Source: Nocardioides agariphilus
GTDB lineage: Bacteria; Actinomycetota; Actinomycetes; Propionibacteriales; Nocardioidaceae
Direction of reading: 5' to 3'
Assembly: GCF_015352445.1 (NCBI RefSeq)
Contig: NZ_JADKPO010000006.1
Location: 62,001 to 126,000, forward strand
DNA length: 64,000 bases
In this document: positions 55,304-64,000 of the stretch, one piece after another
Numbering within the stretch: the stretch's first letter is position 1
How the letters are laid out: each line of letters starts with the position of its first letter
The notes under the pieces: generated by a model
What the model was told of the DNA's origin: nothing
The model's input: the letters and a program-made list of their open reading frames with translations, nothing else
The model's database searches: none
Translations under genes and position numbers: made by a program

Positions 55304-56665
55304 TCACTCCTTGGAACCCTCCACCGTGGTGGTGAAGACGTTCTTGTTGGTGGCGTCAAAGGTGTAGATGCCGACGAACGCGGAGGACGGGTCGTTCTCC
55401 TTGTCGATCGGACCGATGCCCGAAGGTCCGGCGTAGCGGACCTCCTCGCCACCGGCGATCAGGTCGGCGCACTCCTTGAACGTCGCGCACTCCGTGCCAC
55501 CCGTCGCTCCCGACACGGCGGCCAGGTTCTTCTGGATGGTCGGCGCGGTGGTGTCGCCACCCTTGAGCGCCGCGAGGGCGGACAAGATGGTGGCGTCGTA
55601 GGACTCTGCGCCGTAGGCGTAGTCGTCGAGAGCCTTGCCCTCGGCGAACTCCGACCAACCGCTCAGGCGGGCCTTGAACTCGGCGGAGGCGTCCGCACCG
55701 GGGATGGTGCCTTGGGCGCCCTCGAGCATGCCGGCCGGGAAGTCCTTGCTGTAGTCGGCGGTGTTGCCGTCGGAGTAGTAGGTCTTCGACATGTCCCAGC
55801 CCTGGCCGGCGAGCTCAGGCACGAGCGCCTTGGTCTCGTCGAAGGCCAGCACCACGATCGCGTCGGGGTTGGACGCCAGCGCGGCGCCGACCTCGGTGGA
55901 GAAGGTGGTCTGGCCGGCCGGGAACTCGTTGCCGTCGCCCTTGCAGCCGTAGACGCACTCGCCACCGCCAGCCTTGACCGTCTCCTCGACGGAGTCGCGC
56001 AGACCGGTGCCGTAGGTGTCGTTGAACACCAAGAAGGCGATCTTCTGGTAGCCGTCAGAGGTGATCAGCTGACCGAGCGCCGAACCCTGGATGGTGTCCG
56101 GCGGAGCGGTACGGAAGTACCACTTGGAGTAGCCGCTCAGGTCGACGGCGGTGTTGGCCGGCGAGATCTCCACGATGTTGTTGGAGGCGAAGGTGTCGAC
56201 GACGTTGAGCGAGACCGACGACGAGGCCGCGCCGATGACCACGGAAGGCTTGCTCGCCACCAGGGTCTGGGCCGAAGCAGTCGAGACAGCCATGTCGGTG
56301 GAGTCGCCGGAGTCCTGCACGTCGTGGCAGGCGGTGATGCCCGCGCCGGCGGCGTTGATCTCGGAGACGGCAAGACCCACACCTGCGACCTCGGGCGGGC
56401 CGAGGAACGCGAGGTTGCCCGTCAGCGGCAGGATGCCGCCCACGCGCAGGGTGTCGGCGCTGGTCTGGCCGTTCTTGCACTTGTCGTTGGTGAAGGTTTC
56501 GGCCGGCGCGGACGACTCGGTCTCGGAGGGTTCGCTCGAAGGGGAGTTGGTGTCATCGGCCGTCGGCGTGCTGCTGTCATCGCTGCCACATGCGACGAGC
56601 GACAGCGCCAGCACGGCGGTGCCGGCCATGACCTTGGCCCAGGTCACTGGTTTGGTACGACTCAC
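55304..56665 (-). CDS. livK: branched-chain amino acid ABC substrate-binding lipoprotein
   Basis: 453 aa from GTG 56665. The signal peptide ends in lipobox SLVAC (Cys26), so it is a substrate of Lgt and LspA. A Ser/Thr/Pro/Glu-rich linker (about 27-60) tethers a type I periplasmic-binding fold of the LivJ/LivK kind: ADTLRVGGILPLTGNLAFLGPPEVAGVGLAVSEINAAGAG, GAASSSVSLNVVDTFASNN and SPANTA. Four Cys after residue 60 could form disulfides. It faces livF tail to tail across two terminators, so it is transcribed apart from the permease genes. Confidence 0.94.
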   Translation of the reverse strand: MSRTKPVTWAKVMAGTAVLALSLVACGSDDSSTPTADDTNSPSSEPSETESSAPAETFTNDKCKNGQTSADTLRVGGILPLTGNLAFLGPPEVAGVGLAVSEINAAGAGITACHDVQDSGDSTDMAVSTASAQTLVASKPSVVIGAASSSVSLNVVDTFASNNIVEISPANTAVDLSGYSKWYFRTAPPDTIQGSALGQLITSDGYQKIAFLVFNDTYGTGLRDSVEETVKAGGGECVYGCKGDGNEFPAGQTTFSTEVGAALASNPDAIVVLAFDETKALVPELAGQGWDMSKTYYSDGNTADYSKDFPAGMLEGAQGTIPGADASAEFKARLSGWSEFAEGKALDDYAYGAESYDATILSALAALKGGDTTAPTIQKNLAAVSGATGGTECATFKECADLIAGGEEVRYAGPSGIGPIDKENDPSSAFVGIYTFDATNKNVFTTTVEGSKE

Positions 56666-57020
56666 GGGTGGGACCTTTCTTTCGGGTGCACGATCACCGC
56701 TGTCCTCGATCCGAGGTAGGGGTCAGCGGAGTCACCGTAAACCGGCAACATCGCGGGACTGCACACCGAACCCTGTCGTTAGCGAACCGTTACGTCAATC
56801 ACCGTGGCGGCGAGCCCGTGCGCTGGACCTCGCACCGGTTTCAGGCGTGTGAAGCAGCGTCTCGTGGCGGCCTCGCACCCCGTCCCCCAGCCCGTCCCCC
56901 AGCCGCCGATGCAGGGGGTCTAGGGACAAGCCGGTCCGGGACCGCTATGGTCGCCGGAGGAGCGGCGTCCACGGGGGGTGGGGATGCGCCGTTCGCCCCG
57001 GGCCATGGAGGCGAACAAGT
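56666..57020. other. 355-nt intergenic region with livK and GNAT promoters
   Basis: Divergent gap; no gene is seen. It contains an AT-richer part (56730-56800, GTTAGCG/GTTACGTC) that probably holds the livK promoter on the minus strand, a perfect 12-bp tandem duplication CCCGTCCCCCAG at 56879-56902, and a TATGGT -10-like box at 56946-56951 about 70 nt before the GNAT start. Confidence 0.5.
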
Positions 57021-57593
57021 ATGAGTCGATCGCTGGTCTACGTGCGCGAGGCGGTGGCGGCCGACGCCGAGCTTCTCGCGGATCTGTGGGCCGATCTGCT
57101 GCGTCGTGGCGACGAGCACGACCGGGTGGCCGACATGTCCTACGTGGTCACGACAGCGAGCGACGATCCCGATCAGCGGTTGGTCGTCGCCGAGTACGAC
57201 GGACACCTCGCAGGCGCCGTACACCTGCGCCTGACCACGATCACACCGCTCAACCTGGACGCATCCGTCCAGGTCATGTCGCCGCAGGTGTTCCCCGAGT
57301 TCCGCCGTCACGGCGTCGGCCGGGCACTGATGGATGCCGCGGTGACCTGGGCCGAGGAGTGCGGCGCGGGACATCTGGTGGCCGCCGCGCCTTCCGGCTC
57401 GCGCGACGGCAACCGCTTCATGGCCCGCCTGGCTCTGGGGCCCATCGCGACCTTCCGCCTGGCCCCGACGACCGTCGTCCGGGCCAAGCTGATGGCCCAG
57501 CGCCCTCCGGTGGCGCGGGTGCCCGCTCGCCAGCTCACCCACGTGCTCGCCGTGCGCCGCTCCATGCGCAGGCAGAGCGCCGAGAGCGTCTAG
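57021..57593 (+). CDS. GNAT family N-acetyltransferase
   Basis: 190 aa from ATG 57021, GGAGG 10 nt upstream. The GNAT fold spans about 5-150, with the acetyl-CoA site in VMSPQVFPEFRRHGVGRALMDAAVTWAEECGAGHL (R/Q-x-x-G-x-G/A motif RRHGVG). The C-terminal part about 140-190 is basic (RLAPTTVVRAKLMAQRPPVARVPAR), unlike most small GNATs, and may contact nucleic acid or a membrane. Substrate unknown. Two small hairpin-like elements follow before polA. Confidence 0.85.
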   Translation: MSRSLVYVREAVAADAELLADLWADLLRRGDEHDRVADMSYVVTTASDDPDQRLVVAEYDGHLAGAVHLRLTTITPLNLDASVQVMSPQVFPEFRRHGVGRALMDAAVTWAEECGAGHLVAAAPSGSRDGNRFMARLALGPIATFRLAPTTVVRAKLMAQRPPVARVPARQLTHVLAVRRSMRRQSAESV

Positions 57594-57683
57594 ACCGGTC
57601 CAGACCGGTTGGCTCCCGGCTGCCGGGCATCCGCCGCGTGCGGGCGTCCCGCTGCGAGAGACCGTGCTGTCGGTGGCCCTGAC

Positions 57684-57689
57684 TAGAGT
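57684..57689 (+). promoter_or_regulatory. candidate -10 box of leaderless polA
   Basis: TAGAGT ends 6 nt before the GTG start of polA, and no ribosome site intervenes. Confidence 0.5.
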
Positions 57690-57695
57690 CGGACA

Positions 57696-60401
57696 GTGCC
57701 CGAAGCGACCAAGCGACTGCTCCTGCTCGATGGCCACTCGTTGGCCTACCGCGCGTTCTTCGCGCTCCCGGTGGAGAACTTCTCGACCACCACCGGACAG
57801 CACACCAACGCCGTCTTCGGGTTCACCTCGATGCTCATCAACGTGCTCCGCGACGAGCAGCCGACCCACATCGCGGTGGCCTTCGACAAGTCGCGCCAGA
57901 CCTTCCGCCTCGAGCAATACCCCGAATACAAGGCCAAGCGCAACAAGACGCCCGAGGAGTTCTCCAGCCAGCTGCCGCTGATCGACGAGGTGCTCGACGC
58001 CCTCAGGATCAAGCACCTGCGCAAGGACGGCTACGAGGCCGACGACATCATTGCCACGCTCGTGACACAGGCGCTGAGCGACGACGAGTTCGAGGTGCTG
58101 ATCCTCACCGGTGACCGCGACTCCTTCCAGCTGGTCAACGAGCGAGCGACCGTCCTCTACCCCATGCGGGGCGTCTCCGAGCTGGCGCGGATGACGCCGG
58201 CGGCCGTCGAGGCCAGATACGGCGTCGGCCCCGATCGCTACCCCGAGCTGGCGGCTCTCGTGGGCGAGGACTCCGACAACCTGCCCGGCGTCCCCGGTGT
58301 CGGGCCCAAGACGGCCGCCAAGTGGCTCCAGCTCTACGACGGCCTCGACAACGTCGTCACCCACGCCGACGAGATCAAGGGCAAGGCCGGCGAGAGCCTC
58401 CGCGAGCACCTCGGCGACGTGATCCGCAACCGCTCGCTCAACGCGCTGGTCCGCGACCTCGACCTCGAGCTCGGCCCCGCCGACTTCGCGGCCGAGTCAT
58501 GGGACCGCCAGCTCGTCCACACGTTGTTCGACTCCCTGGAGTTCCGCGTGCTGCGCGAGCGGCTCCTGGAGTCCTGGGACGTCCAGCACGACGAGATCGA
58601 CGAGTCCGGCTTCGAGCTGGCCGGCTCGCGGCTGGCCCCGGGCGAGGTGTCGGGCTGGCTGGAGGAGCACACCCGTGAAGGCCGCACGGGCATCACGGTG
58701 CAGGGTCGTTGGGGCTCCGGCACCGGCGAGGTCTGGTCGCTGGCGTTCGCCACCGCCGACGGCACGGGGGCGTTCGTCGACGCGGGGGAGGTCTCACCCG
58801 ATGACGACGCCGCGCTGGTGACGTGGTTCGAGGACCCCGCCCGCGCCAAGGTGCTCCACGATGCCAAGGGCCCGATGCTCGCCCTGGCTGCCCGAGGCTG
58901 GCGCTTGCGCGGATTGGTCAGCGACACCGCGCTGGCGGCCTACCTCGCGCGCCCCGACCAGCGTTCCTACGACCTGGCCGACCTGACGCTGCGCTACCTC
59001 AAGCGAGAGCTGAAGGGCGCGACCGACAGCGTCGACCAGGGGCAGCTCACCTTCGACGCCCTCGACGAGGCCGGGGGCATGGGCTCCGACGACGCGGCCG
59101 ACACCGCGATGCTGCACGCGCGGGCGGTCGTCGACCTCGCTGATGCTCTCGACAACGAGATCGAGGAGCGCGGCGGCACGCAGCTGCTGGCCGATGTCGA
59201 GCTGCCGCTGATCGACCTGCTGGCGTTGCTCGAGCAGACGGGCATCGCGGTCGACATCGACCACCTGCAGTCGCTCGAGACCCATTTCGCCGGCGAGGTC
59301 AAGCGCGCGGCCGAGGACGCGTTCTCGGTGATCGGCAAGGAGATCAACCTCGGATCCCCCAAGCAGCTGCAGACCGTGCTCTTCGACGAGCTCGGCATGC
59401 CCAAGACCAAGCGCACCAAGACCGGCTACACCACCGACGCCGACGCGCTGCAGTCGCTCTACGAGAAGACCGAGCACCCCTTCTTGCTGGCGCTGCTGCG
59501 TCATCGCGACGTCTCGCGGCTTCGGCAGACGCTCGAGGGTCTGCTCAAGACGGTGGCCGCGGACGGTCGCATCCACACCACCTTCAACCAGCTGATCGCG
59601 GCGACCGGCCGGCTGTCCTCCACCGAGCCCAACCTCCAGAACATCCCCATCCGCACCGAGGAGGGTCGGCGGATCCGCGAGGGGTTCGTCGTCGGTGACG
59701 GCTACGAGTGCCTGATGACGGCCGACTACAGCCAGATCGAGATGCGGATCATGGCCGACCTGTCGCAAGACGCCGGTCTGATCGGGGCCTTCAACTCCGG
59801 TCGCGACTTCCACTCGATCACCGCCTCGCGCGTCTTCGACGTACCCGCCGACGAGGTGACCCCCGGCCAACGCGCCAAGATCAAGGCGATGAACTACGGC
59901 CTGGCCTACGGCCTGTCTGCCTTCGGGCTCGGCGGCCAGCTCCGCATCGACCCGAGCGAGGCCAAGGTCTTGATGGATGAGTACTTCGAGACGTTCGGCG
60001 GGGTGCGCGACTACCTCGCCAGCGTCGTCGACGAGGCCCGGCGCACCGGCTACACCGAGACCATCATGGGTCGCCGCCGCTACCTGCCCGACCTCACCTC
60101 CGACAACCGGCAGCGTCGCGAGATGGCCGAGCGGATGGCCCTCAACGCGCCGATCCAAGGCTCGGCCGCCGACGTGATCAAGGTGGCGATGCTGCGGGTG
60201 CACGATGCCACCGTCAAGGCCGGGTTGCGCTCGCGGATGCTGCTGCAGGTTCACGACGAGCTGGTCTTCGAGGTCTTCCCCGGCGAGCGCGAGCAGTTCG
60301 AGGCACTGGTGCGCGAGCAGATGGGCGGCGCCGCCAGCCTCGAGGTGCCCCTCGACGTCTCCATCGGCACCGGTCATTCGTGGCACGAGGCGGCCCACTG
60401 A
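57696..60401 (+). CDS. polA: DNA polymerase I
   Basis: Repair and Okazaki-fragment polymerase, 901 aa from GTG 57696. The 5' nuclease domain spans about 1-290 (LLLLDGHSLAYRAFFAL, YEADDIIATLV, GDRDSFQLV, GEDSDNLPGVPGVGPKTA). The middle domain (about 310-490) keeps the fold but lacks the DEDD metal residues, as the strand reads VWSLAFATADGTGAFVDAG in place of a FDTET motif, so proofreading is likely absent as in other actinobacterial PolA. The polymerase domain holds motif A DYSQIEMRIMADLS, motif B around RAKIKAMNYGLAYG and motif C QVHDELVFEV. Confidence 0.98.
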   Translation: MPEATKRLLLLDGHSLAYRAFFALPVENFSTTTGQHTNAVFGFTSMLINVLRDEQPTHIAVAFDKSRQTFRLEQYPEYKAKRNKTPEEFSSQLPLIDEVLDALRIKHLRKDGYEADDIIATLVTQALSDDEFEVLILTGDRDSFQLVNERATVLYPMRGVSELARMTPAAVEARYGVGPDRYPELAALVGEDSDNLPGVPGVGPKTAAKWLQLYDGLDNVVTHADEIKGKAGESLREHLGDVIRNRSLNALVRDLDLELGPADFAAESWDRQLVHTLFDSLEFRVLRERLLESWDVQHDEIDESGFELAGSRLAPGEVSGWLEEHTREGRTGITVQGRWGSGTGEVWSLAFATADGTGAFVDAGEVSPDDDAALVTWFEDPARAKVLHDAKGPMLALAARGWRLRGLVSDTALAAYLARPDQRSYDLADLTLRYLKRELKGATDSVDQGQLTFDALDEAGGMGSDDAADTAMLHARAVVDLADALDNEIEERGGTQLLADVELPLIDLLALLEQTGIAVDIDHLQSLETHFAGEVKRAAEDAFSVIGKEINLGSPKQLQTVLFDELGMPKTKRTKTGYTTDADALQSLYEKTEHPFLLALLRHRDVSRLRQTLEGLLKTVAADGRIHTTFNQLIAATGRLSSTEPNLQNIPIRTEEGRRIREGFVVGDGYECLMTADYSQIEMRIMADLSQDAGLIGAFNSGRDFHSITASRVFDVPADEVTPGQRAKIKAMNYGLAYGLSAFGLGGQLRIDPSEAKVLMDEYFETFGGVRDYLASVVDEARRTGYTETIMGRRRYLPDLTSDNRQRREMAERMALNAPIQGSAADVIKVAMLRVHDATVKAGLRSRMLLQVHDELVFEVFPGEREQFEALVREQMGGAASLEVPLDVSIGTGHSWHEAAH

Positions 60402-60478
60402 CGCTCCGCTGGTTGGAAGCAGTTGCGTCACTGGGTCTCCAGACGGGTGCTGGCGCGCCCTCCTCGACCGGCGAGTCG

Positions 60479-61750
60479 TCACATGACGGCTTCGGGTGGG
60501 GGCGCCTGGTCCTCGACGGGCTTGCGGAGGCGGACGAGGCTGGCGGCGAGCAGCGCGACGAACAACACGGTGTCGACCGCGGTGACCACTACCAACAGCC
60601 CGGTGACCGACGTGGCCTGGGAGCCGGCAGCGACCAGGACCACCAAGGTGCCCCACACCAGGTAGACCGAGCGGGTGCCGCGGCGGGCGAGCACGGCGTA
60701 CACCAGCAGCTGGAGCAGCGACAGCACGGTGCCGAGTACTGCGAACAGCCACAGCCGGCCTTGGATGGCGGCGTAGTCCGGTCCGCCGACGAAGACCAGC
60801 GCCAGCCGGGGCAGCGCCGCACACGCCAGGACGCCCACGGCACCCAGAGCCACGATCAACGCGAGGCCGCGCACGAGCGCCTGGCGCCGCTGATGGGCTG
60901 TCGACATCGACGGAAAGGCGACCACCACCACGAACTGCGGCAGGAACAGCATGGCCTTGGTGAGGATGAGCCCTCCTGCATAGAGGCCGGCCTCGTGCTC
61001 GTCGAGCACGTTGCGGGCCAAGATCACGTCGCAGTTGATCAGCGACAAGAAGGCCAGGAGCGCCTGGGCGTTGGCGAGCACCTCGCGGGCGACCGGCCGC
61101 GTCGAGTGGCGCGAGCTGTCCTGCTCGGACGTGCGCTTGCGACGCAGTGCGTAGGCCCCCAGCAGTACCGGCGCGATGGCCCCGACGAACACCCCGACCA
61201 ACGCGTTCAGCTCGGTCGGGTGCCACAGCATCAGGGCCGTGCCCACCGCGAGCTTCGGCACTCCTGTGGCGACGTAGATCATCGCGACCGGCCACCACCG
61301 GCGCTCGCCCTGCAGGACGCCGAGCTGGCCCCCGGTGATGGTCAGGGGTACGGCGCACAGCGCGACGAGGGAGGCAGCCGCGAGGTTGTCGAGACGTAGC
61401 AGGCTGTTGATGACGGGCGTCAGCAGGAGCAGCCCGACGCCGACGCCGCCGGCGACCCGATAGGTCAAGGAGAGGATCTCTCGCTCGATCTGCGCGACCT
61501 GGGCCGGGTCGGCCGAGATCCTGCGTGCGGCAGCGGTCTGCAAGCCGAGCTGGAGCACGGCGATGACCAGCAGCAGTGCCATCAGCGAGGCGAGCGCGCC
61601 GTAGTCCTGGGGCCCGAGCAACCGTGCTGCGATCGCGGTGAACGCGTAGGCGGCCAGGTTCATGACCGCCATCGCCACGGCGACGCTGGCCCCGCGGTGG
61701 CGCGGTCCTGCCGGGCGACCCGAGTGCCCGGGAGGAACGGTCTCGGTCAC
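60479..61750 (-). CDS. polysaccharide flippase-like membrane protein (MOP superfamily)
   Basis: 423 aa from GTG 61750, with about twelve hydrophobic spans. The N-terminal VAMAVMNLAAYAFTAIAARLLGPQDYGALASLMALL is typical of Wzx/MOP oligosaccharide flippases, as is GLYAGGLILTKAMLFLPQFVVVVAFPSMS. It probably moves a lipid-linked glycan across the membrane. It ends 78 nt from polA (convergent) and lies 41 nt downstream of a methyltransferase gene on the same strand, so the two may form an operon. Confidence 0.85.
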   Translation of the reverse strand: MTETVPPGHSGRPAGPRHRGASVAVAMAVMNLAAYAFTAIAARLLGPQDYGALASLMALLLVIAVLQLGLQTAAARRISADPAQVAQIEREILSLTYRVAGGVGVGLLLLTPVINSLLRLDNLAAASLVALCAVPLTITGGQLGVLQGERRWWPVAMIYVATGVPKLAVGTALMLWHPTELNALVGVFVGAIAPVLLGAYALRRKRTSEQDSSRHSTRPVAREVLANAQALLAFLSLINCDVILARNVLDEHEAGLYAGGLILTKAMLFLPQFVVVVAFPSMSTAHQRRQALVRGLALIVALGAVGVLACAALPRLALVFVGGPDYAAIQGRLWLFAVLGTVLSLLQLLVYAVLARRGTRSVYLVWGTLVVLVAAGSQATSVTGLLVVVTAVDTVLFVALLAASLVRLRKPVEDQAPPPEAVM

Positions 61751-61790
61751 CGGGCGAGCCTAGTGAACCGGTGTGGCGGGGCAGAGATCC

Positions 61791-62543
61791 TTAGTAGGGA
61801 TCGGCGCGGTCGTGATGCCCGGCCAGCCGCGCGATGGGACGCAGCCGCAGCCGTAGCAACACCTTGATGCCCACGTTGCGGGCGAACCACGGCAGCTCGG
61901 CCAGCACGGCCAGGCGGTCCTGCCCGGATGGCCGGGCGCGCACGAACATCGCCAGGCTGCCGACCCGGCCGGCGTAGCGCAGGTTCGGCGAGGGCAGGGC
62001 GTGCAGCAGCAGCGCCAAGGTGACGCCGATCGAGGAGAAGCCGTCGTGCACAAGCAGCCGCCCGCCCGGCGGGAGGCGGTCGCCCCACTGCAGGTCGCGC
62101 AGCGTGCTGAGCACGTCGTGCTTGCCGTCGACGAAGACCAGGTGCACAGGTCGGTCCCAGGCGTCGAGTACCTGGGTGCTGCGCAGAGCCAGGTGCTCGA
62201 CGCGCCCGCGCACGCGTGGTCGGCTGAGGTTGTCCTCGAACACCTGCCGGGTCGCCGGACCGCCGAACCTGCCGCCGGCCTCGAAGGGGTCGATCGCCAC
62301 CACGGTGACGTCCGGACGGGCCAGGGCCAGGGCCAGGGTGGACCGCCCCTGATGCGAGCCGACCTCGACCACCGTCGAGTTGTGTGGCAGGGCGCGGACC
62401 GCCTCGAAGAGCACCCTGGCCTGGTCGCGGGTCAGCCAGCCGCCGACGGGCTCGATCCAGGCGTAGGCCGCCTCGAAGGCAGCGGCGCGACCCTCGTCCT
62501 CGACCCGGGTGTTCAATGAGCTGCCCTCATAGGAGCGGATCAT
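61791..62543 (-). CDS. class I SAM-dependent methyltransferase
   Basis: 250 aa from ATG 62543; an upstream in-frame extension is unconserved and covers the divergent start region. SAM-binding motif I is VVEVGSHQGRSTLALALA, acidic motif VVAIDPFEAGGRFGG follows, then VHLVFVDGKHDVLSTLRDL and LVHDGFSSIGVTLAL, the Methyltransf_24 pattern (catechol/cephalosporin hydroxylase-like branch). C-terminal LRLRLRPIARLAGHHDRADPY is basic. Divergent from the membrane protein at 62566 by 22 nt. Together with the flippase it suggests glycan modification, by context only. Confidence 0.83.
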   Translation of the reverse strand: MIRSYEGSSLNTRVEDEGRAAAFEAAYAWIEPVGGWLTRDQARVLFEAVRALPHNSTVVEVGSHQGRSTLALALARPDVTVVAIDPFEAGGRFGGPATRQVFEDNLSRPRVRGRVEHLALRSTQVLDAWDRPVHLVFVDGKHDVLSTLRDLQWGDRLPPGGRLLVHDGFSSIGVTLALLLHALPSPNLRYAGRVGSLAMFVRARPSGQDRLAVLAELPWFARNVGIKVLLRLRLRPIARLAGHHDRADPY

Positions 62544-62565
62544 AGGAACTGGGGAGGCCGGCGCC

Positions 62566-64000
62566 GTGGGACGTGGGTTCACGCGGGTGCTCCCCGACGC
62601 CCTCGTCGCCGTCGTGGTGCTCGTGCTGACCTGGCCGATGTGGACCACAGCCGGCTACGGGCTGGCTCGTGACATGGTCTTCAGCCCTCGCGCCCCGTGG
62701 ACGCTCGATGCCATCGGCATGGGCTCCTCGCTGCCTCGTGCGGTGCCGCTCGACGGCGTCCTCGCTGCGGCGACCTCGGTGGTCGACGGGGCGGTGGTGT
62801 TCCGCGTCGCCGTGGCCGGCGTGCTGCTGGCCGCCGGGTGGGGGGCGCACCGGCTTCTCGCCGTCGTCGTCCAGGAGGTCTCGCCGGCGGCTCGCTGCCT
62901 CGTCGGCGTGGCGGCGGTCTGGAACCCCTACGTCGTCGAGCGGCTGGCGCTGGGCCAGTGGGCGTTGCTGGCCACCTACGCGGCGATGTGGTGGCTGCTG
63001 CCCGTCGTACGGCGGGTGCTCGCGGGGGAGCGTCGGGCCTGGTGGGCGTCGGTCTGCCTGATCCTGGTCGCCTCGCTGACGCCGACCGGCGGAGCGCTCG
63101 TGCTGATGGTCGTCGTCGCCACGCTGGTCGTGGTCGTCGTGCACCGCGACTCGATCGCTCGTGCCGTCAGGCTGCTCCTCGTCGCGGTGGCGGCCCAGCT
63201 GCCGTGGGTGCTGGCCGGTGTGCTCGGCGCTGCTTCGGCTACGAGCGACCCGCTCGGCGTCGAGGTCTTCGCAGCCCGGGCGGAGCGGCCGGGGGGAGTC
63301 TGGCCCAGCCTGTTGACGACTGGCGGAGTGTGGAGCCCGTTCCAGGTGCCCGCCTCGTTGACGTCGTGGGGTGGTCACGCCCTGACCGTGCTGGTCGTCG
63401 TCGTGCTGCTGGCAGGCGGCGCACGGATGGCTCGCCGCGAGCAAGCGCTCGCGCTGGCCGCGGTGGTCGGGTTCGTGCTGGCGGGTCTGGCCCACCTGCC
63501 CGGGGGCGGTGACGCGCTGGCCTGGGCGGTCGAACACGTCCCCGGCTCGGGCTTGTTGCGCGATGGCCAGAAGTGGCTGCTGCCCTACGTCGTCGTGGTG
63601 GTGTCCTCGGCCGGGATCGCCGTCACCCGGGCAGAGCGTGCCCTTCGTCGGCGGGACTCCGATCTCGGGGCACTCCTGGTCGGTGCCATGGCACTGCTGC
63701 CGGTGGTGCTGGTGCCCGATGCAGCCGGCCGCACCTGGCAGGCTCTCGAGCCCGTCACCTACCCCGACGACCTCACGCGAGCGGTCGCGGTGCTCGACGA
63801 CCCGGATGCTGTGGGGGAGGTGGTGACGTTGCCATGGGCCTCCTACCGGGAGTTCTCCTGGGGCAACCCGGTGTCGGCGGCCGACCCGTTGCCCCGCTGG
63901 ACCGAGCGACCCACGGTGGTGTCCGACGCCCTGCTGACCGAATCGGGGAGCGTCGCAGGCGAGGACACCCGCGCTCGCGAGGTGGAGACGGCGCTCGCGC
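62566..64000 (+). CDS. multi-spanning membrane protein, GT-C-like, cut by window end
   Basis: Open frame with no stop before the window end; 478 codons visible from GTG 62566 (GGGGAGG 8 nt upstream). About ten hydrophobic spans within residues 8-385, then a hydrophilic extracytoplasmic part (about 395 on: TWQALEPVTYPDDLTRAVAVLDDPDAVGEVVTLPW). The first loop holds GLARDMVFSPRAPWTLDAIG, and NPYVVERLALGQWALLATYAAMWWLLP recalls the NPyv-rl-GQW segment of GT-C membrane glycosyltransferases such as the AftD/arabinofuranosyl group. This is a tentative assignment; the aspartate in ARDMV could be the catalytic one. Confidence 0.7.
   Translation, partial: MGRGFTRVLPDALVAVVVLVLTWPMWTTAGYGLARDMVFSPRAPWTLDAIGMGSSLPRAVPLDGVLAAATSVVDGAVVFRVAVAGVLLAAGWGAHRLLAVVVQEVSPAARCLVGVAAVWNPYVVERLALGQWALLATYAAMWWLLPVVRRVLAGERRAWWASVCLILVASLTPTGGALVLMVVVATLVVVVVHRDSIARAVRLLLVAVAAQLPWVLAGVLGAASATSDPLGVEVFAARAERPGGVWPSLLTTGGVWSPFQVPASLTSWGGHALTVLVVVVLLAGGARMARREQALALAAVVGFVLAGLAHLPGGGDALAWAVEHVPGSGLLRDGQKWLLPYVVVVVSSAGIAVTRAERALRRRDSDLGALLVGAMALLPVVLVPDAAGRTWQALEPVTYPDDLTRAVAVLDDPDAVGEVVTLPWASYREFSWGNPVSAADPLPRWTERPTVVSDALLTESGSVAGEDTRAREVETALA

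Noticed and set aside
58794-61358. 854-codon minus-strand open frame across polA
   Set aside because: Shadow of polA and of the opposite flippase frame; composition is that of reverse-strand GC-rich codons, with no domain.

Overview
The window is a high-GC chromosomal segment from an actinobacterium. The features that point there are a division cluster without ftsA but with sepF, yggT and a DivIVA/Wag31 homologue, a DksA-like protein with a lysine/alanine-rich histone H1-like N-terminus, a HisA of the PriA type, the trp-linked TIGR02234 and HGxxPAAW membrane proteins, a DnaE1-type polymerase, frequent GTG/TTG starts and many TAnnnT boxes 6-9 nt before start codons (leaderless mRNAs). Protein flavour and order fit Nocardioidaceae best, but that assignment is inference.

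Layout. 1-13974: the dcw cluster mraY(partial)-murD-ftsW-murG-murC-ftsQ-ftsZ, then pgeF-yggS-sepF-yggT-divIVA, a strong terminator, and the DksA/H1 protein-lspA-rluD. 14049-21916: a GNAT-chorismate mutase fusion, dnaE, a small membrane protein, a DUF3352 protein, and on the minus strand ybaK and a LON-substrate-binding protein. 21998-27540: hisD-hisC-hisB-hisH-(small membrane protein)-priA-hisF. 27548-33748: a TIGR03085 protein, a heterodimeric ABC exporter preceded by an unusual 11-bp repeat array, folE-doxX, and a divergent HTH regulator with C-terminal cysteines. 33766-39354: hisI, TIGR02234, HGxxPAAW, trpC-trpB-trpA, a Sco1-like lipoprotein and lgt. 39405-40750: a SigE-family sigma factor with a membrane partner. 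40943-49433: gltB-gltD, a divergent DUF1304/MarR pair, pyk. 49517-49593: a Leu(CAA) tRNA with a short variable loop. 49672-56665: a small leaderless gene, an ANTAR response regulator and a branched-chain amino acid ABC importer (livH-livM-livG-livF, livK divergent/convergent across two terminators). 57021-64000: a GNAT protein, polA, then a surface-glycan-like set (flippase, methyltransferase, and a multi-spanning membrane protein cut by the window end).

The genes are mostly core: peptidoglycan precursor synthesis and septation, replication, His/Trp/Glu biosynthesis, lipoprotein maturation (lspA and lgt) and central carbon metabolism. PriA probably also supplies the TrpF step, since no trpF lies beside trpCBA. 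I found no CRISPR array, phage, IS element or recognisable defence island. The most noteworthy items are the GNAT-chorismate mutase fusion, the LivH permease with an extracytoplasmic beta-sandwich-like N-terminus, the class I-shaped tRNA-Leu(CAA), the helically phased 11-bp repeat before the exporter, and several dyad operators.
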